NCBI RefSeq assembly: GCF_027912495.1
Contig: NZ_CP115463.1
Span: 3,856,501-3,920,500, forward strand
Direction: 5' to 3'
DNA length: 64,000 nucleotides
Source: Caulobacter sp. NIBR1757
GTDB taxonomy: Bacteria > Pseudomonadota > Alphaproteobacteria > Caulobacterales > Caulobacteraceae
The notes under the pieces: generated by a model
Told to the model about the DNA's origin: nothing
The model's input: the letters and a program-made list of their open reading frames with translations, nothing else
The model's database searches: none
Shown: positions 9,249 through 20,061 of the stretch, in pieces
Layout: each line of letters starts with the position of its first letter
Numbering within the stretch: the first letter of the stretch is position 1
Program-made: the position numbers and the translations under genes

Positions 9249-10091
9249 TCAGGCCTTCGGCGGCGCCCCGGCCACGGTCGTCCGGTGCATCACCCGCAGG
9301 TGGCCGTCATAGCCGCCGTCGGCGTAGTGCAGGGTGCAGCGGTTGTCCCACAGGGTCAGCATGTCGGCTGCCCAGCGGTGACGGTAGATGAAGTCGTCCT
9401 GGGTGATGTGCTCGAACAGGAAGCGCAGGATGGCCATGCCTTCCGGGCGCGTCATGCCCTCGATGCCGACGGTGTAGACCGGGCTGCAGAACAGCGCCTT
9501 GCGGCCACTGACCGGGTGAGTGACGACCAGCGGGTGGGCGACGGTCTTCTCGGCCTCCTCGCTGACCACGATCTGCATGGTCCGCCTGGCGGTTTCCTTG
9601 GCGAAGACGCCGGAGGGACCATAGGCCTGGCGGGCGCTGTGCACGGCGCGCAGGGGCAGCAGCATGGCCTGCATGGCGCCCGACAGACTGTCCCAGGCCC
9701 GGTAGCAGTCGGCGTAGAGGGTGTCGCCGCCGACCGGCGGCACGACCTGGGCATGCAGGATGGTGCCGGCCGGGGGCGCGGGTTGGAAGCTCCAGTCGGA
9801 ATGCCAGCCGGCCCCGAAATTGGTCGCCGTCTCGTCCGGCTCGCGGCGCAACTCCAGCACATTGGGACGACCCGGCATCGGCTTGATGAAGGGATCCTCG
9901 CCGAAGGGCCCCAGCTGCAGGGTGAAGGCCTCGAGCGCGTCGAGCTCCATCGGCTGGTCCGGGAAATAGATCACCGAATGGGCGGTCCAGGCGTCCCGGA
10001 CGGCGGCCATGGTTCCGGCGTCGAGAGGGCGTGAGAGATCAATGCCTTCGATGCGGGCGCCGAAACCGTCCGCGTGCGGCGTCACCTTCAT
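9249..10091 (-). CDS. TauD/TfdA-family Fe(II)/2-oxoglutarate dioxygenase
   Basis: 280 residues. The facial triad is visible: H97 and D99 in 'GWHSDWSF' and the distal H255 in 'WDNRCTLHYA', followed by an Arg-rich segment (HLRVMHRTT) that binds 2-oxoglutarate. Length fits the family. The start at 10091 is preferred over an upstream ATG at 10148 because AGGGAGA lies about 9 nt upstream and the family fold begins immediately (MKVTPHADGFGARIEGIDLS). Members hydroxylate taurine, sulfonates, phenoxyacids, carnitine precursors or, in fungi, xanthine; the substrate cannot be read here. It stands alone and is divergent from the lipoprotein and urease genes. Link to purine use is speculative. Confidence 0.88.
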   Translation of the reverse strand: MKVTPHADGFGARIEGIDLSRPLDAGTMAAVRDAWTAHSVIYFPDQPMELDALEAFTLQLGPFGEDPFIKPMPGRPNVLELRREPDETATNFGAGWHSDWSFQPAPPAGTILHAQVVPPVGGDTLYADCYRAWDSLSGAMQAMLLPLRAVHSARQAYGPSGVFAKETARRTMQIVVSEEAEKTVAHPLVVTHPVSGRKALFCSPVYTVGIEGMTRPEGMAILRFLFEHITQDDFIYRHRWAADMLTLWDNRCTLHYADGGYDGHLRVMHRTTVAGAPPKA

Positions 10092-10212
10092 GGCCGTTCT
10101 CCCTGATCTGTTTTCCGGCAGTAGGCGCCGGGCCGCCTCTGGTGACAAGCCCGGCGGCCCCCGATAGGCTGCGCCCCGAGGCCATCAACGCGACCCCATA
10201 AGGACCCCGTCC

Positions 10213-10473
10213 ATGACCCCCACCCTTCCGCGCCTCGGCCTGACCGCCGCCTGCGCCGCCCTGTTGCTGGCCGCCGGCGCCTGTGATCGCCTCAAGCCGC
10301 CCGGCGACAGGGGCGAACCCGCCCCGGCCGCCTCCGCCACCGACACCACCGCCGCCGAGAAGGCCGTCGCCGAGGCCAAGGCCGACAGCGCGCCAGCGGT
10401 TGAACCGGCCTCCGCCACGCCTGAAGCCACCCCGGCGACGCCCGAAACGCCGCCCCCCGCCGAGAAGAAGTAG
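10213..10473 (+). CDS. Small Pro/Ala-rich lipoprotein
   Basis: 86 residues. The N-terminus has a hydrophobic signal and a lipobox (LAAGAC, Cys24), so it is predicted to be lipid-anchored. The remainder is low-complexity Ala/Pro/Glu/Lys with no recognisable domain, ending PPPAEKK. AAGGA lies upstream of the ATG. It is followed directly by a GGCGCCT/AGGCGCC hairpin and then the urease operon. Function is unknown; possibly a spacer-type envelope lipoprotein. Confidence 0.6.
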   Translation: MTPTLPRLGLTAACAALLLAAGACDRLKPPGDRGEPAPAASATDTTAAEKAVAEAKADSAPAVEPASATPEATPATPETPPPAEKK

Positions 10474-10494
10474 GGCGCCTGTTTTTTAGGCGCC
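10474..10494 (+). terminator. Hairpin with T-run in the loop
   Basis: A 7-bp stem GGCGCCT/AGGCGCC encloses a loop of G plus six T, immediately after the lipoprotein stop codon. The T-run is in the loop, not after the stem, so it is not a canonical intrinsic terminator; it may still pause transcription or protect the mRNA 3' end before the urease operon. Confidence 0.4.
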
Positions 10495-10562
10495 GGACTG
10501 TATTCCGTCCTCGGACCGCCGGCCGCGCTTGAGGCTGGCGGTCCGCGCCCGATGCTGGCGGG

Positions 10563-11393
10563 ATGGCGTTCGACGTCCCCGTCCTTCCCCCGGCCGAAAC
10601 CGCCCCGGCCCAGCGCGCCTTCGGCTGCGGCCGGCTGGCCGTGCGCGCCGAGGACGGGCGCACGCGGCTGCGTGGCCTGTACCAGGAAGGCTCCGCCAAG
10701 CTGCGGCTGCCACGGGCCCGGGGCGCCTCGCTCGAGGCGGTGATGATCAACTCGGCCGGCGGTATGACGGGCGGCGACCGCTTTGCCTGGACCGTCGAGG
10801 TCGGGGCCGGCGCCCACGCGGTCCTGACCACCCAAGCTTGCGAGCGGGTCTACCGGGCCAGCGGCGACACCGCCCGGGTCGAGGCGCGGCTGACCCTGGA
10901 GGCCGGGGCGCGGCTCGACTGGCTGCCGCAGGAAACCATCCTGTTCGACGGCTCGGCCCTGTCGCGGACCATCACCGCCGATCTGGCCGAGGACGCCGCG
11001 CTGCTGCTTTGCGAGGCGGTGATCCTGGGCCGTCACGCCATGGGCGAGACCTTCGCGCGGGGCGCCTTCCATGACCGCTGGCGCATTCGGCGCGAGGGCC
11101 GGCTGGTCTTAGCCGATGATCTGCGGCTGGACGGCGACATCCCGCACCTGACCCATCAGAGCGCCCTGCTGGGCGGCGCCGGCGCCTTCGCCACCCTGCT
11201 GCTGGTCAGCCCCGACGCCGATGCCTGCCTGGACGCGGCCCGCACCGCCATCGGCCCCCTCGGCGGGGCCAGCGCCTTTGACGGCAAGCTGGTGGCCCGC
11301 CTTGCCGCACGGGACGGCCTGACCCTGCGCCGCGCCCTGATCCCCGCCCTCATCGCCCTGGGCGCCAGCCCGCCCGCCGTCTGGACTCTCTGA
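10563..11393 (+). CDS. ureD: Urease accessory protein UreD
   Basis: 276 residues of the UreD/UreH scaffold that docks on the apo-urease and recruits UreF and UreG for nickel delivery. Characteristic segments are visible: '[13 protein letters not shown]', '[12 protein letters not shown]', '[14 protein letters not shown]' and '[19 protein letters not shown]'. It is the first gene of the operon ureD-ureA-ureJ-ureB-ureC-ureE-ureF-ureG; its TGA overlaps the ureA ATG (TGATG), implying translational coupling. The start follows a weak GGCGGG at short spacing; an alternative start is not obvious. Confidence 0.95.
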   Translation: MAFDVPVLPPAETAPAQRAFGCGRLAVRAEDGRTRLRGLYQEGSAKLRLPRARGASLEAVMINSAGGMTGGDRFAWTVEVGAGAHAVLTTQACERVYRASGDTARVEARLTLEAGARLDWLPQETILFDGSALSRTITADLAEDAALLLCEAVILGRHAMGETFARGAFHDRWRIRREGRLVLADDLRLDGDIPHLTHQSALLGGAGAFATLLLVSPDADACLDAARTAIGPLGGASAFDGKLVARLAARDGLTLRRALIPALIALGASPPAVWTL

Positions 11394-11695
11394 TGAACCT
11401 GACCCCCCGCGAAAAGGACAAGCTGCTGATCGCCACGGCGGCCATGGTCGCCCGTCGGCGACTGGAGCGCGGCGTCAAGCTCAACCACCCCGAGGCCATC
11501 GCCCTGATCTGCGACTTCGTCGTCGAGGGGGCCCGCGATGGCCGCACCGTCGCCGACCTGATGGAGGCCGGCGCCCATGTCATCACCCGCGACCAGGTGA
11601 TGAGCGGCATCGCCGAGATGATCCACGACGTCCAGGTCGAGGCCACCTTTCCCGACGGGACCAAGCTGGTCACCGTCCATCACCCCATTCGCTGA
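11393..11695 (+). CDS. ureA: Urease gamma subunit
   Basis: 100 residues, the standard length of the gamma subunit. It begins '[23 protein letters not shown]' in pattern and carries '[22 protein letters not shown]' and '[14 protein letters not shown]', all diagnostic. It assembles with UreB and UreC into the cytoplasmic (alpha-beta-gamma)3 nickel enzyme that hydrolyses urea to ammonia and carbamate. It starts on the ureD stop codon and is followed, after 10 bp, by ureJ instead of ureB. Confidence 0.97.
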   Translation: MNLTPREKDKLLIATAAMVARRRLERGVKLNHPEAIALICDFVVEGARDGRTVADLMEAGAHVITRDQVMSGIAEMIHDVQVEATFPDGTKLVTVHHPIR

Positions 11696-11705
11696 GAGGC
11701 CCGCC

Positions 11706-12272
11706 ATGCGCCAGCTTCGCCTGCCCGCCCTGATCGTTGTCGTCGGCCTCGCGGCCACGCCAGTGCTGGCCCATCCCGGCCATGACGGCGTCAGCCTGGC
11801 CGCCGGGATCGGCCACCCGCTCACCGGCATCGACCACCTGCTGGCCATGTTGGCCGTGGGCGTGCTGGCGGCGATGCGCGGCGGGCCGGCGCGGTGGGCC
11901 TGGCCGGCCGGCTTTCTTAGCGCCATGCTGGCCGGGTTCGGGCTTGGACAGCTGGCGCCTGGCGCCGGGGTCGAGCCGGCGATCCTGGCCTCGGTCATCG
12001 TGCTGGGCGGGCTGATGGCGACCAGCGCCAGGATGCCGGGCGCGGTCGGGCTGTTGCTCATCATCGCCTTCGGCCTGGCGCACGGTTATGCTCATGGCAT
12101 GGAGGCGCCGGGCGGGGGCTACGGCTTCCCGGTCGGCTTCCTGCTCAGCACGGCGGCGCTGCACGCCGTCGGTCTTCTGGCGGGCGGCGCGCTGAAGACC
12201 CGGCCGCGGATCGCCCAGATGCTTGGCGTCGCGACGGCGGCCGGCGGCCTTGTCCTGGCGGTGGCGGGATGA
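11706..12272 (+). CDS. ureJ: HupE/UreJ-family nickel permease
   Basis: 188 residues with a signal-like first helix ending at 'VLAHPGHDG' and about six further transmembrane helices. The family hallmark HPxxGxDHLLAM appears as '[17 protein letters not shown]', and a second His motif 'AHGYAHGME' lies in a later helix. HupE/UreJ proteins move nickel for urease or hydrogenase; here the position between ureA and ureB assigns it to urease. The stop overlaps the ureB start (ATGA). A short GAGAGG precedes the ATG. Confidence 0.93.
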   Translation: MRQLRLPALIVVVGLAATPVLAHPGHDGVSLAAGIGHPLTGIDHLLAMLAVGVLAAMRGGPARWAWPAGFLSAMLAGFGLGQLAPGAGVEPAILASVIVLGGLMATSARMPGAVGLLLIIAFGLAHGYAHGMEAPGGGYGFPVGFLLSTAALHAVGLLAGGALKTRPRIAQMLGVATAAGGLVLAVAG

Positions 12273-12589
12273 TCCCCCCCGCTCTTGTTCCGGGCGAAGT
12301 CATCGCCGCCGAGGGCGAGATCGAGCTCAACGCCGGCGCGCCGCGCATCACCCTGGAGGTGGCCAACACCGGCGACCGGCCGGTGCAGGTCGGCAGCCAC
12401 TACCATTTCTTCGAGACCAACCCGGCCCTGGCCTTCGACCGCCAGGCGACGCGCGGCTGGCGCCTCGACATCGCCGCCGGCACCGCCGTGCGCTTCGAGC
12501 CCGGCCAGACCCGCGAGGTGGCGCTGGTGCCGATCCTTGGCGGGCGGAAGATCTACGGCTTCCGCCAGTCGGTCATGGGGGATCTCTGA
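12269..12589 (+). CDS. ureB: Urease beta subunit
   Basis: 106 residues, typical length. 'GEIELNAG', '[19 protein letters not shown]' and '[18 protein letters not shown]' are beta-subunit signatures. It overlaps ureJ by four bases (ATGA) and stops one base before the ureC ATG, so A-J-B-C are translated as a coupled unit. Confidence 0.97.
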   Translation: MIPPALVPGEVIAAEGEIELNAGAPRITLEVANTGDRPVQVGSHYHFFETNPALAFDRQATRGWRLDIAAGTAVRFEPGQTREVALVPILGGRKIYGFRQSVMGDL

Positions 12590-12590
12590 G

Positions 12591-14293
<1,703 letters not shown>

Positions 14294-14294
<1 letters not shown>

Positions 14295-14746
14295 TGCTCA
14301 AGGTCGCCCAGATCCTACCCGCCGGCAGCTGGTCCACCGCCGCCGACCACGTCACCCTCGACCAGGACGGCCGCCACCGCCGCCGCGCGGTGCTGACCAG
14401 CGATCATCTGGGCATCGACGCGCTGCTCGACGAGCCGGCCGCCGTGCAGTTGAAGCACGGCGATGGGCTGAAGCTAGACGATGGCCGCATCCTCGAGGTG
14501 CTGGCGGCCCCCGAGGACCTGCTGGAAATCACCGCCCATTCGCCGGAGCATCTGCTCCAGCTCGCCTGGCACCTCGGCAACCGCCACCTGGCCACCCAGA
14601 TCGACGGCCGGCGCCTGCTGATCCGTTACGACCACGTCATCGCCCACATGCTGGAGCACCTGGGGGCGCATGTTCACCGGATCTCGGCTCGCTTCGATCC
14701 CGAAGGCGGCGCCTACGGCGGAGCGCATCATGCCCACGACCATTAG
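14294..14746 (+). CDS. ureE: Urease nickel metallochaperone UreE
   Basis: 150 residues: N-terminal peptide-binding domain, then the ferredoxin-like metal domain with '[15 protein letters not shown]' and '[16 protein letters not shown]', in which the conserved nickel His lies at the dimer interface. The C-terminal tail is short and His-rich (AHHAHDH), a nickel store in many UreE proteins. It starts on the last base of the ureC stop. The operon is then interrupted by an interspersed repeat before ureF. Confidence 0.95.
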
Positions 14747-14748
14747 CC

Positions 14749-14906
14749 ATCCCCTCTCCCGCTTGTCGGGAGAGGGTGGCCCCCAAAGGGGGTCGGGTGA
14801 GGGCAGCGCCAGCCTTGGAAGGCTTCCGCGAGCCCACTCACTCACCGCCGGTGCTGCCCTCGTCCGACCGCTACGCGGCCACCTTCTCCCGACAAGCGGG
14901 AGAAGG
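14749..14906 (+). repeat. Interspersed palindromic repeat, copy 1 (inside the urease operon)
   Basis: About 158 bp bounded by hairpins. The left hairpin has arms CCTCTCCCG/CGGGAGAGG; the right has TTCTCCCG/CGGGAGAA; the inner part folds back as GTCGGGTGAGGGCAGC against GCTGCCCTCGTCCGAC and GTGGCC against GGCCAC. The first 60 or so bases match the copy at 34159-34313 at all but about two positions. The right hairpin ends two bases before the ureF ATG, and its GGAG serves as the ureF Shine-Dalgarno sequence. Confidence 0.9.
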
Positions 14907-14908
14907 GT

Positions 14909-15570
14909 ATGAGCGGGCCGCTCCTCAAGCTCCTCACCTGGCTCTCCCCTGCCTTCCCGGTCGGCGGCTTCAGCTATTCCCACGGCCTCGAACAGGCGAT
15001 CCATACCGGCGCCGTCCACGACCGCGCCACCCTCAACGCCTGGATCGCCGCCCTCATCGCCCATGGCTCCGGCTGGACCGACTCCGTCCTGCTGACGGAG
15101 GCCTGGCGCGCCTCCACCGCCAACGACGCCCCGCGCCTCGGAGACGCCGCCGAACTGGCCGACGCCATGGCCCCATCCCTCGAACGCCGCCGCGAGTCCC
15201 TCAGCCAGGGCGCAGCCTTCCTGACCGCCGCCCGCGCCTGGCGCCCCTCCGGCCTGGTCCCCCCTTACGGCGATCCCGTCCCCTACTGCGTCGCGGTCGG
15301 CGCCACCGCCGCCGCCCACGGCGTGCCGCTGGAGGCCACCCTCACCGCCTGGCTGCACGCCTTCGCCAGCAACCTGACCAGCATCGCCCTGCGCGCCGTG
15401 CCGCTCGGCCAGACCGACGGGGTCGCCGTTCTCGCCGCCCTCGAACCCCTGATCCTCGAAACCGCCGCCCGCGCCGCCGCCTCGTCCCTGGACGAGCTTG
15501 GCGCCTGCGCCCTGATGAGCGACATCGCCTCCATGCGCCACGAAACCCTGCACGTCCGGCTGTTCATCTC

Positions 15571-15574
<4 letters not shown>
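14909..15574 (+). CDS. ureF: Urease accessory protein UreF
   Basis: 221 residues, helical UreF fold: '[24 protein letters not shown]' at the N-terminus is the family signature, with a typical C-terminal '[16 protein letters not shown]'. UreF bridges UreD and UreG during nickel insertion and gates GTP hydrolysis. The start at 14909 is set by GGAG six bases upstream, a sequence that is part of the right end of the interspersed repeat. The stop overlaps the ureG start (ATGA). Confidence 0.96.
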
Positions 15575-16197
<623 letters not shown>

Positions 16198-16254
16198 GCA
16201 CGATTGACCGCGCGCCTTCACCGGCGCAGCGTGGCGGCCTGACGGAGGAACGCC

Positions 16255-16647
16255 ATGCACCCCGCCCTGATGCCCGCCCTGATGCTGCTGGCCGGATCAG
16301 CGCCGACTGAAGACCCGCGGGGGATCTGGGCCTGCTACGACGTCGCTGTCCTCGGCACGTTGCGGGCGACGGACGAGGGCTATCAGGTCTCAGTCAGCAA
16401 GGTTTACAGCGGCGGCCGCCTGCCGGACCGCATCGACGTCTACAGCGACCCCGAAGGCTCCTATCCGAGCACTGCCTACCACCGGAACGCCGTCTTCTAT
16501 CTCAGTCGCGGCGATACGGGCGGCTTTGGCGTGCTCAGCACCGCCGGTCGGCAGCCGCTGGACGGCCGTGGGCTACTGACCCGCGCTCGGGTCGAGGAAC
16601 TGGCGCGCGAACGCGGCCTTGAGCGCTGCACGGCCACCCCGGCCTGA
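16255..16647 (+). CDS. Hypothetical secreted protein
   Basis: 130 residues with a short hydrophobic N-terminus (MPALMLLAGSAP) that may be a signal peptide. GGAGGAAC lies a few bases upstream of the ATG, a strong ribosome binding site. The middle (VYSGGRLPDRIDVYSDPEGSY, then AVFYLSRGDTGGFGVL) resembles small beta-rich exported proteins of unknown role. It follows ureG by 57 bp and converges on another unknown exported protein. I do not recognise the family. Confidence 0.7.
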   Translation: MHPALMPALMLLAGSAPTEDPRGIWACYDVAVLGTLRATDEGYQVSVSKVYSGGRLPDRIDVYSDPEGSYPSTAYHRNAVFYLSRGDTGGFGVLSTAGRQPLDGRGLLTRARVEELARERGLERCTATPA

Positions 16648-16658
16648 TCCTCTGGCCC

Positions 16659-17114
16659 TCAGGGCTGGGCGTTGAGGCTGACCGCCTTGATCCCGCGCAC
16701 GCCTTCGAAGGTCACCTCGATCCAGGCCATACAGTCGGCGATGTCGAGGTTGTAGGTCGGACCACCATCCCGGACGTTCATGCCCCCCTCGTTCGGCAGG
16801 AGCAGGGCCAGTTTGGCCTTGACCTCGGCCGGGCCGTCGTCGGCCTTCAGGCCCCAGGGCCAGACCTTTGCTCCGGAAAGTTCCTTGTCGAGCATGTAGT
16901 CCTGGACGAATTCGTACCGGACGCCCTCGGGATCGGAGAAGGCTGGCCTGTCCACGTAACTGACGTCCACGGCCCAATCTGGAACCGTCTTGACCGGGTC
17001 CTTCCACCGCAGCCGCCCGAAGGTGTCGACACGCGACATGGCTTCGTCGCAGGTCATGGCGTTGGCCGAGGTTGCAGAGACCGCCAGAACAGCCGCCAAA
17101 AGCAACGGACGCAT
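16659..17114 (-). CDS. Hypothetical exported protein
   Basis: 151 residues with a clear Sec signal peptide ending ATSANA before residue 20. The mature part has two Cys (MTCDEA and IADCMAW) that could form a disulfide. GGAGGATTGA sits directly upstream of the ATG, and the ATG follows immediately on the stop codon of the next gene upstream, so the two are co-expressed. Family not recognised. It is the last gene of the leftward puuE-uraD-alc transcript. Confidence 0.75.
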   Translation of the reverse strand: MRPLLLAAVLAVSATSANAMTCDEAMSRVDTFGRLRWKDPVKTVPDWAVDVSYVDRPAFSDPEGVRYEFVQDYMLDKELSGAKVWPWGLKADDGPAEVKAKLALLLPNEGGMNVRDGGPTYNLDIADCMAWIEVTFEGVRGIKAVSLNAQP

Positions 17115-17552
17115 TCAATCCTCCGGATGTTCGAGGCACGGCGTCAGGGGCCGGGGATCAATAGTCTGACGCTCCGCGAAGTCTAGACCGAGCGTAGTCA
17201 AGCGGATAGCCGCGGCGATCTCGGCAGGGATATCCGTAAACCTGATCGGCGTCTCCGGAGCGGCCATCAGCTCATAGGCATCAAGCAGGCCATCGACCCG
17301 ATGGACATCGGACCAGTCGAAGACGAAGACGCCCTTGCGTGCATAGCTGGCAAAGGCCTCATGGGCGTCATCCGGAGAGACCCCGCAACGCTCCGGCAGG
17401 TCGTCCAACCATTCGCCGACCGGATCGAGCGTCGGCAGGGCGCCCTCGGCAATCGGCCCCTGTCCGGCGGTGATCAGGGCCGCGAGCCGCCCCCTGGAGT
17501 CCACGGCGACCCAGACCAGATCAAGCCATTCCGGATGGACCAAATCACTCAA
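17115..17552 (-). CDS. Hypothetical protein coupled to allantoicase (TTG start)
   Basis: 145 residues from a TTG at 17552 that overlaps the allantoicase TGA (TTGA); a second TTG at 17543 has better spacing from GGAAGG. No ATG is available. The frame is supported by its exact abutment with the next gene and by protein-like composition, e.g. 'LVWVAVDSRGRLAALITAGQGPI' followed by acidic helices. The 'VDxxGxLAAxxTAGxGPI' pattern is reminiscent of small cytosolic immunity-like families, but this is a weak resemblance. GC bias is lower than in the flanking purine genes. Confidence 0.65.
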   Translation of the reverse strand: MSDLVHPEWLDLVWVAVDSRGRLAALITAGQGPIAEGALPTLDPVGEWLDDLPERCGVSPDDAHEAFASYARKGVFVFDWSDVHRVDGLLDAYELMAAPETPIRFTDIPAEIAAAIRLTTLGLDFAERQTIDPRPLTPCLEHPED

Positions 17553-18535
17553 GCCTTCCGACCCTTCATCCGCACGCGGCTGACCCCGCCGTCCGGGTAG
17601 ATGTTCAGCCGTACGAACTTCACCGGCCCGAGGTTGGCCAGCTCGTCGCGGAAGGTGTGGATGTGGTCCATCGACAGCTTCACCTCCGGCAGCAGCACCG
17701 GCCAGTCTACTGCCGCCGCCGCCATCTCCTCCGGCGTCCCATGCGCCTCCAGCGCCGCCTGGATCGAGCAGCGGTCGGGGTAGTTGCCTTTGAAGTGGGC
17801 GGTGTCGACGATGATCTCCTCGATCACTCCGGCGTGGCCGAGTTCCAGCACGGCCCAGTCGTGGCCGGGCTCGCGGCGGCGGCGGGTTTCCCAGCCGTCG
17901 CCCATGTCCTTGCCGCGGCCGGGCGCGGTCAGGTTCTCGACCTTGCCGAAGTGTTCGTCGTTGGCGATCAGGCCCCGGCCACCGTTCTCCATGGCCAGCA
18001 GGTCGAGCACGGTGTCGGGCGAGACTTTCGACCAGTCCTTGTGGATGGTCCCGAAGATGCGGAAGCGAGCGACGCCGCCGTCCGGGAAGATGTTCAGCTT
18101 CACATGGGTCCAGACGCCCTCGTGCACGGCGTTGACGAAGCGGCGATCGTTGCCGGCGAGATCGATGCGCGGGACCAGCAGGGTCCAATCGGTGTCATCG
18201 CCCGGGATTTGCGCGTCCGACACGCAGGCCTCGACCGAAGCGCCGGGCGGGTAGTTGCCGGTGAAGTGGCGGGTGTCGATCTCGAAGCCGTGAATCTCGC
18301 CGGGGGCGCCGAGCTTGACGATCGCCCAGTCGTGGCCCGGGACGCGCTTGCGGCGGCTTTCCCAGCCGTCCATCCACTTGCCGTTATCGTCGTACTTGCC
18401 GGGGATGAAGACCGGCTCGGCCGGGTCGATCATCCGGCTCTTGTCGGCGAAGAAGTCGTCGGTGGCGAAGACGACCTCGCCGCCGAGGCGCGGCTGGGCC
18501 AGGTCGATCAGGCCGGCGTAGGGATGAGGCGTCAC
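17549..18535 (-). CDS. alc: Allantoicase
   Basis: 328 residues from a GTG at 18535 that overlaps the uraD TGA (GTGA). Two tandem jelly-roll repeats characterise allantoicase: 'ATDDFFADKSRMI...GWESRRKRVPGHDWAIVKLG' and, about 160 residues later, 'ANDEHFGKVENL...GWETRRRREPGHDWAVLELG'; each repeat ends 'VKLNIFPDGGV' or 'VRLNIYPDGGV'. It hydrolyses allantoate to ureidoglycolate and urea. The longer open frame upstream of the GTG encodes uraD in another frame and is not part of this protein. Confidence 0.95.
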   Translation of the reverse strand: MTPHPYAGLIDLAQPRLGGEVVFATDDFFADKSRMIDPAEPVFIPGKYDDNGKWMDGWESRRKRVPGHDWAIVKLGAPGEIHGFEIDTRHFTGNYPPGASVEACVSDAQIPGDDTDWTLLVPRIDLAGNDRRFVNAVHEGVWTHVKLNIFPDGGVARFRIFGTIHKDWSKVSPDTVLDLLAMENGGRGLIANDEHFGKVENLTAPGRGKDMGDGWETRRRREPGHDWAVLELGHAGVIEEIIVDTAHFKGNYPDRCSIQAALEAHGTPEEMAAAAVDWPVLLPEVKLSMDHIHTFRDELANLGPVKFVRLNIYPDGGVSRVRMKGRKA

Positions 18536-19011
18536 GAAGGGTCCTTGAAGAGATCGCCCAGGCGGAAGCGGGCGATGCGGTGGATCTGGGCGATGGCCGT
18601 CTCGAACTCCGTGGCCGGATCGTTGGCCAGGCGCTGTTCGAAGGCGGCCAGGATGTCGGCCCGGCTCATGCCCTTGACCGCGACGATGAAGGGAAAGCCG
18701 AAGCGGTCGTTGTAGGCGGCGTTGAGGCGCTGGAAGGCGGCGAACTCCTCCGGGCTGCATTGGTCGAGGCCCGCGCCCGACTGCTCCCTGACCGAGGCGT
18801 CGGCCATCCTGGCCCGGCTGGCCAGCTGGGGGTGGGCCCGGATCAGCGCCAGCTTTCTTTCATACGAAGCCGTATCGACCACCTCGGCCATGGCGGCGGC
18901 TATCGCCTCGGCCGTGGTCAACTCGGCGGCATGGGCCCAGACGGCGTCGGCGACCCAGGGGCTGTCCTCGTAGACGGCGCCAAAGCGCGTGGTGAAGTCG
19001 GCCTCAGCCAT
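18532..19011 (-). CDS. uraD: OHCU decarboxylase
   Basis: 159 residues. 2-oxo-4-hydroxy-4-carboxy-5-ureidoimidazoline decarboxylase: 'AHPQLASRA' holds the catalytic His and 'NDRFGFPFIVAVKG' is the family signature. It converts OHCU to S-allantoin, following UraH. The start overlaps the end of puuE by eight bases. It is the second gene of the leftward operon. Confidence 0.95.
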   Translation of the reverse strand: MAEADFTTRFGAVYEDSPWVADAVWAHAAELTTAEAIAAAMAEVVDTASYERKLALIRAHPQLASRARMADASVREQSGAGLDQCSPEEFAAFQRLNAAYNDRFGFPFIVAVKGMSRADILAAFEQRLANDPATEFETAIAQIHRIARFRLGDLFKDPS

Positions 19012-19924
19012 GCTTCAGGTCCACGGGCGGGTGCTTCTCGCGCCAGTGCCGGGCGATCTCGATGCGGCGGGCGAACCAGACGTCCTTGTGGCCAAGGGCG
19101 TGGCGCAGGAACTTCTCCAGGCCGAGGATCTTGCCCGGCCGCCCGGCCAGCCGGCAGTGCAGGCCGATGGACATCATCTTCGGACTGGTCTCGCCCTCGG
19201 CGTAGAGCACGTCAAAGGCGTCGCGCAGGTAGCTGAAGAACTGATCGCCGGTGTTCAGCCCGGTGCCGGAGAAGCGCATGTCGTTGGCTTCCAGGGTGTA
19301 GGGCACGATCAGGTGCGGCCGACCCGCCTCCGTCGTCCAGAACGGCAGGTCGTCGCTGTAGTCGTCGGCGTCATAGAGGAAGCCGCCCTCCTCGGCGGCC
19401 AGCCGCCGCGAGTTGGGGCTGGTGCGGCCCGTGTACCAGCCGAGCGGCCGCGCGCCGGTCAGTCGCTGGTGGATCTCGATGGCCCGCTGCATGTGGGCCC
19501 GTTCGACGGCCTCGGGAATGTCTTGGTAGTTGATCCACCGCCAGCCATGGCTGGCGATCTCATGCCCGGCGTGCAGGAAGGCGTCGACGACGGCCGGGTT
19601 GCGCTCCATGGCCATCGCCACCCCGAACACCGTCAGTGGCACCTCGTACTTCTCGAACAGGCGCAGCAGTCGCCAGACCCCGGCCCGCGAGCCGTACTCA
19701 TAGATCGACTGCATGCTCATATGCTCGGCCGCCTCGACCGGGCCGGGGAAGATCATGTCCGAGAGGAAGGTCTCGGCCCCGGCGTCGCCGTGAAGGATGC
19801 AGCGCTCGCCGCCCTCCTCGTAGTTCAGCACGATCTGGATCGCGATGCGGGCGCCGCCCGGCCACTTCGCGTGCGGGGGATTTCGGCCGTAGCCGATCAG
19901 GTTTCTGGTGTAGCCGTCGCTCAT
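19004..19924 (-). CDS. puuE: PuuE-type allantoinase (polysaccharide-deacetylase fold)
   Basis: 306 residues from the ATG at 19924; an in-frame ATG further upstream (20059) lies within the divergent uraH leader and is not used. NodB-like fold with 'HGWRWINYQDIPE' and 'YTGRTSPNSRRL', typical of the cofactor-independent allantoinase rather than the amidohydrolase AllB. It opens allantoin to allantoate. First gene of the leftward purine operon, divergent from uraH with 137 bp between the starts. Confidence 0.95.
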   Translation of the reverse strand: MSDGYTRNLIGYGRNPPHAKWPGGARIAIQIVLNYEEGGERCILHGDAGAETFLSDMIFPGPVEAAEHMSMQSIYEYGSRAGVWRLLRLFEKYEVPLTVFGVAMAMERNPAVVDAFLHAGHEIASHGWRWINYQDIPEAVERAHMQRAIEIHQRLTGARPLGWYTGRTSPNSRRLAAEEGGFLYDADDYSDDLPFWTTEAGRPHLIVPYTLEANDMRFSGTGLNTGDQFFSYLRDAFDVLYAEGETSPKMMSIGLHCRLAGRPGKILGLEKFLRHALGHKDVWFARRIEIARHWREKHPPVDLKHG

Positions 19925-19945
19925 GGGACGCCCATTCGAGGCCGC

Positions 19946-19957
19946 TTGGGCGCCCAA
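19946..19957. promoter_or_regulatory. Perfect 12-bp palindrome in the puuE/uraH divergent promoter
   Basis: TTGGGCGCCCAA lies in the 137-bp region between the two purine operons, 22 bp from the puuE start. A second 8-bp palindrome, CGATATCG, follows at 19973-19980. Their placement suits an operator controlling both operons; no regulator gene is adjacent. Confidence 0.4.
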
Positions 19958-20061
19958 CGTCAAGGCTTGCCTCGATATCGCGGCGTTCGGGAGTTGCTTT
20001 CGCCGCGGCAAGGGAGAATTCTGGACTGCTCCGCCGCGTTCCGGGGGCCTTTGGAGCAAAC

